From Streptomyces specialis (lineage in GTDB: Bacteria; Actinomycetota; Actinomycetes; Streptomycetales; Streptomycetaceae), in NCBI RefSeq assembly GCF_001493375.1, contig NZ_LN929895.1, positions 330,126 to 394,125 of the forward strand: DNA of 64,000 bases. Reading direction: 5' to 3'. Shown one piece after another: positions 17,754-26,186 of the stretch. The first letter of the stretch is position 1. Each line of letters opens with the position of its first letter. The position numbers were made by a program, and so were the translations under genes. The notes beneath the pieces were generated by a model. That model did not search any database, was not told the DNA's origin, and saw only the letters and a program-made list of their open reading frames with translations.

Positions 17754-18208
17754 GGGACAGCCCCGCAGGCGCGGGGAGCGGATGACCGTGTCCGCCAGCG
17801 GGATTTCACCCTGGGGAAGAGCCCCGCAGGCGCGGGGAGCAGTACCAGGCCCGCGCCAAATGACTCTGAGTGATGGGAACAGCCCCGCAGGCGCGGGGAG
17901 CAGTGCCGGATCGCCCGGAATTCGGCACGCTGGGTGGGAACAGCCCCGCAGGCGCGGGGAGCAGCCCAAGAACGGCAAGGGCAGCCCGCAGCAGCCGGGA
18001 ACAGCCCCGCAGGCGCGGGGAGCAGCGGCCGACGATCGCGACGCCCCGCAGAACCCCGGGAACAGCCCCGCAGGCGCGGGGAGCAGGCGACCGAGGCCGA
18101 GTGGTACCGCGTCGAGAAGGGAACAGCCCCGCAGGCGCGGGGAGCGGGAAGACGAGGGCCGCCAGGTCGCCGCCGACGAGGGAACAGCCCCGCAGGCGCG
18201 GGGAGCGG
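17754..18208 (-). CRISPR. Array A1, type I-E, 8 repeats, read on the minus strand
   Basis: Eight 29-nt repeats start at 17754, 17814, 17875, 17936, 17997, 18058, 18119 and 18180, with seven spacers of 31-32 nt. On the minus strand the repeat begins CTGCTCC, has the stem CCCCGC/GCGGGG with loop GCCT, and ends in the 8-nt handle CTGTTCCC. The two leftmost repeats are altered (GGGACAG and GGGAAGA starts on the plus strand), so the left end is the trailer and the leader is on the right, next to cas2. The short stretch 17580-17753 to the left shows no gene. Confidence 0.95.
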
Positions 18209-18328
18209 AGCAGTTGATCTGCGGGTTTATCTGCGTGGGCGACTGTTTTTACTTACCTTGCCAACAGTTGGCATTGCTCTCCTTATGCTTGAAACGTCCA
18301 TAGCAGCATAAATGCCGCTCGCGATTCC
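18209..18328 (-). promoter_or_regulatory. Leader of array A1
   Basis: An AT-rich stretch, unlike its surroundings, lies between the first repeat and the end of cas2. Its 23 nt next to the repeat (18209-18231) align without gaps to the same position of A2 and A3, sharing ATAAAC (ATGAAC in A3) and TCA. Confidence 0.7.
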
Positions 18329-18697
18329 TCACCTGCCGCCGTATCTCCTTCGCTTCGCTGCCTTGCTCCAACCCGGCGTCCGCTGGCTGCCCGTCGGTTC
18401 CTGCTGTGTCCGGCCGGGAGGCTTGCGGGAGGGGCGGTGGATGAGGGTGAGGCCCTCGTGATCGGTGGGGTGCCATGCGTGCTCGTGGGTCCTGAAGGTG
18501 TAGCCCTGCTCGTTGTTGCTCTGGTAGGCGAGCAGGGCGCGGCCCTGGCCGGCGTATTGGCGGACTTCTTCCCACAGGATGTCGCGGACGCGGGCGCTGG
18601 GCGCGCCCAGGAAGACGCCGGGGGATATCTCCAGGAGCCACCGGGTGAGGAAGCCACGAAGTCCGGCCGGGCAGTTGGTGAGGACGATGACTGTCAC
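18329..18697 (-). CDS. cas2: Cas2e, adaptation nuclease-fold subunit (orphan I-E adaptation module)
   Basis: 122 residues from GTG 18697, overlapping the cas1 stop by 4 bp. VTVIVLTNCPAGLRGFLTR and SPGVFLGAPSARVRDILWEE are the hallmark of Cas2e, close to the copy at 29751 (NCPPGLRGFLTRWLLEISPG). Cas2 dimers bridge Cas1 dimers in the spacer-integration complex. The protein has a basic C-terminal tail (SKAAKRRRYGGR). It is followed directly by the leader of A1, so this pair probably maintains A1. No interference genes lie on this strand. Confidence 0.93.
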   Translation of the reverse strand: MTVIVLTNCPAGLRGFLTRWLLEISPGVFLGAPSARVRDILWEEVRQYAGQGRALLAYQSNNEQGYTFRTHEHAWHPTDHEGLTLIHRPSRKPPGRTQQEPTGSQRTPGWSKAAKRRRYGGR

Positions 18698-19656
18698 CAG
18701 ATGACCTCGTCGGGGAACGTGCCCGTCGCGTGGTTGTGGCCGGAGGCCAGGTGCGCGCCGCCGTCGGACTGCACGGTGACGCGGTCGTCGGATCCGGTCG
18801 TATCGCGGGTGCCGTCGTAGCGGAGGAGGGTCCTGATGTCCTGGACACAGCGGTCGAGGAGGCCGGTGCGGTTGATCCGGTCGCGCAGCGCGCGGCGGGG
18901 GCGGGCCGCGACATCCTCGTCGCCTTCCATCGCCGCGTCGAAGGCGGCGGGGATGGCGACATCGGTCTTGTAGAGGTCCGCGATGTCCATCACGAAGGAA
19001 CGCTCGTGACCCGAGTGGACGAACCCCAGGCCGGGAGAGCAGCCAAGTGCGACGACCACCCCGTGCGCGATGCCGTACATGCACTGTGCGGCTGCGGTGA
19101 TGCCCTGATTGGGGGCGTCCCCTGCCGAGAAATCGCCGGGACGGTACTCCCGGCGCCGCCAGGGGACTCCGGTGCGGGCGGACTCGCGGCGGTAGCACTC
19201 CTTGAGCCGATGCCCCTCGGCGCTGAGAAGCTCCTGCCGGGTGCGGCCGGCGGGGTCCTCGTCGGGAAAACGCAGCCGGTACATGGCGCGGGCGACGTCC
19301 AGGCGGGTGCGGCGGTTGGCCCAGAGCGTGGCCTGGGCCTCGACCAGGCCGGAGGAGCGGGTCAGCGCCCGCCCGCCGGCGTAATAGCGCACGCCGTGTT
19401 CCCCGACCCAGGCGACTCCGGCGCCACACTCACCGAGCACGCTCATCGCCTGGTGGGTGATGCGGGTGCCGGGGCCCAGCAGGAGGGTGCCGATGGTGGC
19501 GGACGGGATATGGGTGACGCCGTCGGCGTCCTCGGCGGTGATGGCGTTGTCGTCCCGGTGGACGGTGCAGCGCTCCAGGTACACGAAGGAGACGCGGTCG
19601 CCGCCCCTGGCGAGTTCACCTGGGGAGGAGGCCCCGCGCTGACTGACGTGGGCCAC
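18694..19656 (-). CDS. cas1: Cas1e, spacer integrase (second copy, orphan module)
   Basis: About 320 residues, strongly similar to the Cas1e at 28816 over its whole length. Metal-site regions are VEAQATLWANRR (Glu), GFVHSGHERSF (His) and MDIADLYKTD (Asp). The N terminus differs from the other copy before GDRVSFVYLERC. The frame remains open to 19698, but the sequence beyond about 19688 derives from a toxin gene, so the GTG at 19656 is the more credible start; no good ribosome site is seen. It is transcribed with cas2, and the upstream end may have been rebuilt by recombination. Confidence 0.9.
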   Translation of the reverse strand: MAHVSQRGASSPGELARGGDRVSFVYLERCTVHRDDNAITAEDADGVTHIPSATIGTLLLGPGTRITHQAMSVLGECGAGVAWVGEHGVRYYAGGRALTRSSGLVEAQATLWANRRTRLDVARAMYRLRFPDEDPAGRTRQELLSAEGHRLKECYRRESARTGVPWRRREYRPGDFSAGDAPNQGITAAAQCMYGIAHGVVVALGCSPGLGFVHSGHERSFVMDIADLYKTDVAIPAAFDAAMEGDEDVAARPRRALRDRINRTGLLDRCVQDIRTLLRYDGTRDTTGSDDRVTVQSDGGAHLASGHNHATGTFPDEVIW

Positions 19657-19687
19657 CGGGGGCCGAGCGGTGGCGGGAAGGCGATGC

Positions 19688-19860
19688 TCCGGAGCCACCG
19701 TCGGAATCGGATGTCCGCGACGTTGTGAGCGACCATCAGGCCGCTCAGGCGACTGTCACGGCGGCAGGACCAGGTGTCCGCGGCGGAAGAAGCCCTGCCG
19801 GCGTGCGGGAACCGGCCCAGCCAGCAGAGGAGATGCGGAGGATGCCGTCTACGAATGCGT
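19688..19860 (+). pseudogene. Fragment of a second copy of the 9158 toxin gene
   Basis: On the plus strand 19688-19860 aligns with 9606-9775: it encodes ESDVRDVVSDHQAAQATVTAA where the intact gene has ESDVRSAVRDHQAAQAAVTAA. The frame then decays. It covers only the coiled-coil middle of the toxin, right against the 5' end of the orphan cas1. Confidence 0.75.
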
Positions 19861-20316
19861 CCGCCTCAGCGGGAAGGGCATCCGCTGGGGCGGACGCCCA
19901 CTCGCAATCGCAGTCTGAGCTTTGAGCGCCACTACCACCTTCGACCGGTACTTGGCCAGTTCCTTGGCGTCACCAGTCAGCCAGGCGTCCGCGATCACGT
20001 AAGCGGCCATGGGAGCCGACCCGATCCGGAAGCCGGGAGCCAGGGTCAGGACCTGCCAACCTGGCGGCCCTTTGGGGCCGGAGCACTGATTGTGCCGGTG
20101 CCGCCGGAACTCGGTGTGCTGAACGATGCCTCTGTCAGTGCTCCACATCGTGATCGCCGGCAAGGGGGCCGCGGCCACCGTAGCTCGTGCGCCGGGGATG
20201 ATGAAGAGTCCGAGATACCGCAGCCTGGGAACCGGCTTCACTGTTCCCGCCCCGTCATCGTCCGGAATGGGTGTTTCGATGGTTAGGTCCGATCCTGTGG
20301 AAGTGCTCGAGAACAT
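19849..20316 (-). CDS. Hypothetical protein upstream of array A2
   Basis: 155 residues from ATG 20316 on the minus strand. It is mixed alpha/beta-looking, with PRLRYLGLFIIPGARATV and APMAAYVIADAWLTGDAKELA, and has no recognised family. The last residues run into the toxin remnant (19849-19860), so the C terminus may be foreign. Its start lies 34 bp from the first repeat of A2, within what would be the A2 leader, and reads away from the array. Confidence 0.4.
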   Translation of the reverse strand: MFSSTSTGSDLTIETPIPDDDGAGTVKPVPRLRYLGLFIIPGARATVAAAPLPAITMWSTDRGIVQHTEFRRHRHNQCSGPKGPPGWQVLTLAPGFRIGSAPMAAYVIADAWLTGDAKELAKYRSKVVVALKAQTAIASGRPPQRMPFPLRRTHS

Positions 20317-20327
20317 GGACCTCCCCG

Positions 20328-20350
20328 GATAAACACCCTGCTCATCGAGT
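20328..20350 (+). promoter_or_regulatory. Leader-proximal motif of array A2
   Basis: The 23 nt before the first repeat share ATAAAC and TCATCGAG with the corresponding 23 nt of A3, and ATAAAC plus TCA with A1, in an ungapped alignment (11 of 23 positions invariant in all three). Confidence 0.6.
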
Positions 20351-20684
20351 GTGCTCCCCGCCCGCGCGGGGATGGTCCCGCGAAGGGCGTGAAGGGCCGC
20401 GTCGAGGTGCTGTGCTCCCCGCCCGCGCGGGGATGGTCCCACGAACCCGCCGCCGTCGAACTCATCGGTGCCGTGCTCCCCGCCCGCGCGGGGATGGTCC
20501 CAGGTCGTCGGCGCCCAGCGGGCGGTTGGACCAGTGCTCCCCGCCCGCGCGGGGATGGTCCCGAGCTATGCGTCTCGCGGTACAGCCTGGCGTGGTGCTC
20601 CCCGCCCGGGCGGGGATGGTCCCTTCCGGGAGTTCGTGGCGTCCGCGCGGGAGAAGGACTTTCCGCCCGCGCGGGGTGAGTGGG
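20351..20684 (+). CRISPR. Array A2, type I-E, 6 repeats (last degenerate)
   Basis: 29-nt repeats start at 20351, 20412, 20473, 20534, 20595 and 20656, with five 32-nt spacers. The repeat begins GTGCTCC, has stem CCCCGC/GCGGGG with loop CCGC, and handle ATGGTCCC. The fifth repeat has one change and the sixth is strongly degenerate, so the trailer is on the right toward cas3 and the leader on the left. Confidence 0.95.
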
Positions 20685-20794
20685 TCAAAGCCTGACAGTA
20701 TTTGATTGATTCGCTCTTCACATCCACTGAAAGCGATCGTAATTGCCGCGCTAGCTCCTGTTTTCGGTGATCCTCTTACTCGTCCGCCCACTCC
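20685..20794 (+). promoter_or_regulatory. Intergenic region before cas3, probable operon promoter
   Basis: 110 bp, clearly AT-richer than the flanks (TTTGATTGATTCGC and similar), between the end of A2 and the I-E operon. It is the only plausible promoter region for the seven cas genes, which follow with overlapping or nearly overlapping ends. No precise -35/-10 can be assigned. Confidence 0.4.
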
Positions 20795-23746
20795 GTGTTG
20801 AATGAGTCCGTGAGTCACGAGGGGTCACCGGTGCGTGGTTTGGGCGAGCGGTTGGTCGGTGCTGTTCGGACGGTGTGGGCGAAGCATGACCGGGAGTCGG
20901 ATGGGTGGCTGCCGCTGTGGCGGCATATGGCGGACAGTGCCGCCGTTGCTGGTCTGCTCTGGGACCATTGGGTGCCCCGCAACGTCAAGAATCTGATCGC
21001 TGGTCCGCTGCCGGGCAAGGTGGCTGACGCTCGTCGTCTCGCCGTGTGGCTTGCCGCTGTACACGATGTCGGGAAGGCGACGCCGGCCTTCGCCTGCCAG
21101 GTCGATGTACTGGCGGAGCAGATGCGTGCGGCGGGACTCGACATGCCTCTGCGCAAGCAGTTGGGGGACGACCGGCGAATCGCTCCTCATGGGCTGGCCG
21201 GTCAATCGCTCATGCGGGACTGGCTCGTGAGCGGTCATGGCTGGTCCGGCCGTTCGGCAGCCCAGTTCTGCGTCGTCATCGGTGGGCATCACGGCGTGCA
21301 TCCGGCGCATTCCCAGATTCACGACCTCGATCTGCACCCCGAGTTGCTGCGCACACCGGGCGAGAGCGAATCGCGCTGGCGGCAGGTCCAGACGGAGCTG
21401 CTCGATGCCTGCGCCGACACCTACCGTGTCAGCGACCGCTTGGCCGACTGGCAGCCGGTCAAACTTCCGCAGCCCGTCCAGGCATTGCTCACCGCTCTGG
21501 TCATCGTCGCCGACTGGATCGCCAGCAATCCCGACCTCTTCCCCTACTTCCCGGAGGATGTGCCCCGCACCGACTCCGAGCGTGTCGGCGCCGCGTGGCG
21601 CGGTCTGCGCCTTCCGCCGCCGTGGTCGCCTGCCGAGCCGGCCGGGTCGGCAGACGCACTGTTCGCGGCCAGGTTCGATCTGCCGCCCGGGGCGCGCGTC
21701 CGGCCCGTGCAGGAGGAAGCGGTGCGGCTGGCGCGCGCCATGCCCGAGCCGGGACTGATGATGATCGAGGCGCCGATGGGGGAGGGGAAGACGGAGGCGG
21801 CCCTGGCCGTCGCCGAGACTTTCGCGGCCCGGTCGGGCGCCGGTGGCTGTTTCTTCGCGCTGCCCACCATGGCCACGGGCAACGCGATGTTCCCCCGTCT
21901 CCTCGACTGGCTGCGACGCCTGCCCGAGGACGGTCTGCCGACGGCTGCCCCGGCCGAACGGTCCGTTCTGCTGGCCCATTCCAAGGCCGCACTCAACGAG
22001 CGCTACGCGGACCTCATGCGGCAGGGCCGCCGAACGATCGCCGCCGTCGACCAGTTCGGCTCGGAGGGCGATCACCGGCCGTCCTCCGATGTGCGAGCCG
22101 ACTCCGCCGAACTCGTCGCGCACCAGTGGCTGCGGGGCCGGAAGAAGGGGTTGCTGTCCTCGTTCGTCGCGGGGACCATCGACCAGCTTCTCCTCGCCGG
22201 GCTGAAGAGTCGCCACCTCGCGCTCCGCCACCTCGCTGTCGCCGGCAAGGTCGTCATCATCGACGAGGCCCACGCCTACGACACCTACATGAGCACCTAT
22301 CTCGACCGGGTGCTCGCCTGGTTGGGGGCCTACCGCGTTCCCGTGGTCATCCTCTCGGCGACCCTGCCCGCCACCCGTCGCCGCGAAATCGCCGAGGCAT
22401 ACGCCGGCGGCGCGTCGCGCGCGGACTCCATGGCCGCGCTGGAGGAAACGGACGGGTATCCGCTGCTGACCGCGGTGGCTCCCGGTGAGGCGCCGCTGAT
22501 CGCCCGGCCGGTCGCCTCCGGCAGGCGCACGGACGTGGTCGTCGAGCGGCTCGGTGACGAACTCGACGTCCTCACCGACCGGTTGGAGGAGGAGCTGGCC
22601 GACGGGGGCTGTGTCCTTGTCGTGCGCAACACCGTGGACCGCGTCCTGGAAACCGCGGAACACCTGCGGCAGCGCTTCGGTACCGGGCAGGTCACCGTGG
22701 CCCACGCCCGGTTCCTCGACCTCGACCGCGCGGCCAAGGACGCCGAACTGCTCTGGCTGTTCGGACCGCCGGACCCGGCGGGGGGTACGGCGAACCGGCG
22801 CCCCGCGGGGACACACATCGTGGTCGCCAGCCAGGTGGCCGAGCAGTCCCTCGACATCGACTTCGACCTCCTGGTCACGGACTTGTGCCCGGTTGACCTG
22901 CTGCTGCAACGCATGGGACGGCTGCACCGTCATCTGCGCGGCGGCACGGCGCAGACCGAACGTCCCCCCCGCCTTCGCACCGCTCGCTGCCTGGTCACGG
23001 GCACCGACTGGCAGGCCGTTCCGCCGCAGCCGGTGAAGGGATCCCGCCGTATCTACGGCGCGTACCTGCTGCTGCGCTCGCTCGCGGTGCTGGATGGGCA
23101 TCTCGACGGGAGCAGGGCGGTCCGGCTCCCCGAGGACATCAGCGACCTCGTGCAGCGGGCCTATGGCGGCGCACCTCAGGGCCCGCCCGGCTGGGCGGAC
23201 GCCATCGACACCGCCCGGCGCGACCACGAAGCTCACCGGCAGCGTCAGCGCCGAGCCGCCGACGCCTTCCGCCTGGACGAGGTGCGCCGGGCGGGCCGTC
23301 CGCTGATCGGCTGGGTCGACGCGGGCGTCGGGGGCGCGGACGACACCCGCGCCGGCCGGGCTCAGGTCCGTGACAGCCCGGAGAGCCTGGAAGTTCTCGT
23401 CGTGACGCGCCGGGCCGACGGCACGCTCACCACCGTGCCCTGGCTGAACGAGGGCAAGGACGGCGGCCTGGAACTGCCCACCGACGCCACGCCGTTGCCC
23501 CGCGCGGCTCGCGCGGTTGCCGCCAGCGGCCTGCGGCTTCCCTTCCACTTCTCCTTCCCCGACGTGCTCGAACGGGCGTTGGGGGAGCTGGAGGAGCTCT
23601 ACGTGCCGCACTGGCAGAGCAAGGAGTGCCACTGGCTGGCCGGGGAGCTGATCCTCGCTCTCGATGAGGACTGTCAGACCCAACTGGCAGGCTACGCACT
23701 CCATTACAGCCCCACCGATGGACTCAGGGTGACCCGTGAAAGCTGA
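20795..23746 (+). CDS. cas3: Cas3, HD nuclease-helicase of the type I-E system
   Basis: 983 residues. The HD nuclease domain comes first (WRHMADSAA, then VHDVGK with H90-D91, and GGHHGVH). An SF2 helicase follows: Walker A EAPMGEGKTEAA near residue 325, DEAH box VIIDEAHAYDTYM near 488, motif III LSATLP near 520, and motif VI LLLQRMGRLHRH. Cas3 is recruited by target-bound Cascade and degrades the displaced strand. Length is normal for I-E Cas3. The GTG at 20795 is taken as start; another in-frame GTG five codons on (20810) is equally possible. The stop overlaps the next gene by 11 bp. Confidence 0.95.
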   Translation: MLNESVSHEGSPVRGLGERLVGAVRTVWAKHDRESDGWLPLWRHMADSAAVAGLLWDHWVPRNVKNLIAGPLPGKVADARRLAVWLAAVHDVGKATPAFACQVDVLAEQMRAAGLDMPLRKQLGDDRRIAPHGLAGQSLMRDWLVSGHGWSGRSAAQFCVVIGGHHGVHPAHSQIHDLDLHPELLRTPGESESRWRQVQTELLDACADTYRVSDRLADWQPVKLPQPVQALLTALVIVADWIASNPDLFPYFPEDVPRTDSERVGAAWRGLRLPPPWSPAEPAGSADALFAARFDLPPGARVRPVQEEAVRLARAMPEPGLMMIEAPMGEGKTEAALAVAETFAARSGAGGCFFALPTMATGNAMFPRLLDWLRRLPEDGLPTAAPAERSVLLAHSKAALNERYADLMRQGRRTIAAVDQFGSEGDHRPSSDVRADSAELVAHQWLRGRKKGLLSSFVAGTIDQLLLAGLKSRHLALRHLAVAGKVVIIDEAHAYDTYMSTYLDRVLAWLGAYRVPVVILSATLPATRRREIAEAYAGGASRADSMAALEETDGYPLLTAVAPGEAPLIARPVASGRRTDVVVERLGDELDVLTDRLEEELADGGCVLVVRNTVDRVLETAEHLRQRFGTGQVTVAHARFLDLDRAAKDAELLWLFGPPDPAGGTANRRPAGTHIVVASQVAEQSLDIDFDLLVTDLCPVDLLLQRMGRLHRHLRGGTAQTERPPRLRTARCLVTGTDWQAVPPQPVKGSRRIYGAYLLLRSLAVLDGHLDGSRAVRLPEDISDLVQRAYGGAPQGPPGWADAIDTARRDHEAHRQRQRRAADAFRLDEVRRAGRPLIGWVDAGVGGADDTRAGRAQVRDSPESLEVLVVTRRADGTLTTVPWLNEGKDGGLELPTDATPLPRAARAVAASGLRLPFHFSFPDVLERALGELEELYVPHWQSKECHWLAGELILALDEDCQTQLAGYALHYSPTDGLRVTRES

Positions 23747-26186
23747 TATGGGCGGTGCCGCGCCGTCCTTCGATCTCACGTCGCGCCGATGGCTGCCCGT
23801 GCGGCTCCTGGACGGTACCGAAGCGGAGTTCTCCCTGCGGGAGATCTACGACCGGGCCGGCGACGTGCGGCGGCTCGTCGGTGATCTGCCCACGCAGGAG
23901 TTCGCCCTTCTGCGTCTGCTGCTGGCCCTCGCGCACGATGCCCTCGAAGGTCCCGAGGATGTCGAAGCCTGGGAGGAACTGTGGGAGTCCGGCGAGCCGT
24001 TCGCCCCGGTGGCGGGCTATCTCGACCGGCACCAGGACCGTTTTGACCTGCTGCATCCGGTCGCGCCGTTCTATCAGGTGGCAGACCTCCGCACGGCGAA
24101 GGACGAGGTCGCCTCGCTCAACCGCATTGTCGCCGACGTGCCCAACGGCGACCCGTTCTTCACCATGCGCGCGCCCGGCGTCGAGCGCCTGAGCTTCGCG
24201 GAGGCCGCCCGCTGGGTGGTGCACGCCCATGCCTTCGACCCGTCGGGCATCAAGTCCGGTCCGGTGGGCGACCCCAGGGCCAAGGCCGGCAAGGGGTACC
24301 CCCAGGGCGTCGCGTGGCTGGGCAATCTCGGTGGCGTCCTCGCGGAGGGTGACACCCTGCGGGAGACGCTGCTGCTCAACCTCATCGCCGCGGACACCGG
24401 CACACTGCGCATCGAGAAGGAGGACCGCCCCGCCTGGCGGCGCGAGCCGGCCCGCCCTGGCCAAGCCGGCGACCTCGATCTCGGCGCCCGGCCCACCGGC
24501 CCGCGCGACCTCTACACCTGGCAGTCACGACGGCTGCGCCTGCACTACGACGCACACGGTGTCCACGGCGTCGTCCTGGCCTACGGCGACCCCCTCGCCG
24601 CCTCCGCCGACATGCACCGCAGTGAGCCCATGACGGGCTGGCGGCGCAGCGAGCCGCAACAGAAGAAGCTGGGGCGGCCAGTGATCTACATGCCGCAGAC
24701 CCACGACCCCGCTCGTGCGGCGTGGCGCGGCCTGGAGAGCCTGCTCCAAGCCGGCTCCCCGGCCGGCGCGGCACAAGGCCGGGACGCACCCCAGCGCCTC
24801 CGCCCACGCGCGTTGGACTGGCTCGCCCGCCTGAGCACCGAGGAGGTTCTGCCGCGCGGGCGGCTCATCCGCGCTCGCACGTTCGGCGCGGTGTACGGCA
24901 CTCAGCAGTCCGTCATCGACGAGGTGGTGGCCGACCACGTCACCCTGCCCGTGGTCCTCCTGCACGAGCGGGATCTGCGGTTCGGGCAGGCGGCGGTGAG
25001 CGCCGTGTCGGACGCCGAAGCGGCCGTCAACGAACTGGGAGACCTGGCCGCCGTTCTCGCCGAGGCCGCCGGAGCCGAGAAGGAACCACGCCGGAGCGCG
25101 GCGCGTGATCTCGGCTTCGGCACCCTCGACGGGCCGTACCGCGACTGGCTGCGCCACCTCGCCGAGAGCGACGACCCGTACCGCGAACGCCGGCGGTGGC
25201 AGAGGCTCGTGCACCGGATCGTCAGTGGCCTGGGCGACCAACTGCTGGACGACGCCGGGCTCGCCGCCTGGGAAGGGCGCGTCGTCCAGACCCGCGACGG
25301 CTGGCGCTGGCTCAACGACGCCTTCGCCGATCTCCGTTTCCGGACCCGCCTCAAGAAGCATCTCCTTGACCCCTCCCCCTTGGCCGCGCACGCGCCGGGC
25401 ACGCCGGGCGCGTTGACGTCCGGCGTAGACACTCACGAAGGCCCACAGGTGACCACGACTGCCAGCGCCCCCAACTCCCCGCCCCGGTGGCGCCCTCGGC
25501 GTGACGTCGTCGGCATCGCCGTCAGTAAGCACATCGCCGGGCTCCAGACCGGCTACCTGAACGACCGGAGCGCCTCCGTGGCCACCCTTGCGCGTCTCCG
25601 GCGCGGCGTCGGCAAGTCCGCCCACGAGGAACCCGATCTCTGGGGACTGACCGGCACCGAGGCTCTCCACGAGGAGTGCGCCGGCGGCAGGCTCCCCGAA
25701 GACCTTCTCCCGCAGGCCGAGGAAGCCGCCCACACCGCCCTCACCCTGTGGTCGATGCACCAGCAGTCCCATCACCGCGAGCGGATGCACGTCCCCGGCG
25801 GCCTGGAATTCGGCGCCGCGGTGCGGCGGCTGATGCCGAGCGCCGAGCCGGACGAGCCCATCCGTAAACGGTTCGTGCGAGCCGCCACAGCCCCTTCGCC
25901 GGCCATCCTCGCCCAGCGGCTGCGGGACATCGTCGTCCTGCTGCGGCGCGACGGAATCGCCCTGGACTACGGGCTGCTGGCCGACCAACTTCTCGAATGG
26001 CAGGAATCCGGCGGCCCCGAGCGAGTTCGTCGCTCCTGGGGCCGCGCCTTCCACTCCCACCGGCCGCAACAGGCCGGCGGTCCGTCCCCCGGCCCCGACG
26101 ACCCGGCTGACCCCGGACATCCGGGCGATCCCGACACCCCGACCGACCCCGATGACGGCACCACGAACCAGAAGGACACCCCGTGA
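23736..26186 (+). CDS. cas8e: Cas8e-Cas11 (Cse1-Cse2) in one reading frame
   Basis: 816 residues from GTG 23736. Residues 1 to about 560 are the Cse1 large subunit (FDLTSRRWLPVRLLDG, AFYQVADL-like loop, GNPFF-type PNGDPFFTM), which recognises the PAM. Without a stop the frame continues through a Pro/Ala/Thr linker into a Cse2-like small subunit (VVGIAVSKHIAGLQTGYLND; LRDIVVLLRRDGIALDYGLL). Usually these are two genes of about 520-560 and 160-245 residues. A GTG at 25449 (residue 572), preceded by GAAGG, could also yield free Cse2. Either a true fusion or one frame with an internal start. The C-terminal Pro/Asp-rich tail is unusual. The stop overlaps cas7e by 4 bp. Confidence 0.92.
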   Translation: MKADMGGAAPSFDLTSRRWLPVRLLDGTEAEFSLREIYDRAGDVRRLVGDLPTQEFALLRLLLALAHDALEGPEDVEAWEELWESGEPFAPVAGYLDRHQDRFDLLHPVAPFYQVADLRTAKDEVASLNRIVADVPNGDPFFTMRAPGVERLSFAEAARWVVHAHAFDPSGIKSGPVGDPRAKAGKGYPQGVAWLGNLGGVLAEGDTLRETLLLNLIAADTGTLRIEKEDRPAWRREPARPGQAGDLDLGARPTGPRDLYTWQSRRLRLHYDAHGVHGVVLAYGDPLAASADMHRSEPMTGWRRSEPQQKKLGRPVIYMPQTHDPARAAWRGLESLLQAGSPAGAAQGRDAPQRLRPRALDWLARLSTEEVLPRGRLIRARTFGAVYGTQQSVIDEVVADHVTLPVVLLHERDLRFGQAAVSAVSDAEAAVNELGDLAAVLAEAAGAEKEPRRSAARDLGFGTLDGPYRDWLRHLAESDDPYRERRRWQRLVHRIVSGLGDQLLDDAGLAAWEGRVVQTRDGWRWLNDAFADLRFRTRLKKHLLDPSPLAAHAPGTPGALTSGVDTHEGPQVTTTASAPNSPPRWRPRRDVVGIAVSKHIAGLQTGYLNDRSASVATLARLRRGVGKSAHEEPDLWGLTGTEALHEECAGGRLPEDLLPQAEEAAHTALTLWSMHQQSHHRERMHVPGGLEFGAAVRRLMPSAEPDEPIRKRFVRAATAPSPAILAQRLRDIVVLLRRDGIALDYGLLADQLLEWQESGGPERVRRSWGRAFHSHRPQQAGGPSPGPDDPADPGHPGDPDTPTDPDDGTTNQKDTP

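Noticed and set aside
17870..18311. Open frames inside the CRISPR arrays (here, and likewise at 30156-31065, 35903-37562 and 45352-46771)
   Set aside because: They consist of translated repeats every 20 or so residues.
20825..23779. 984-codon open frame on the minus strand opposite cas3
   Set aside because: Low-complexity Gly/Ala/Arg/Val text antisense to a gene with clear Cas3 motifs; a by-product of high GC.
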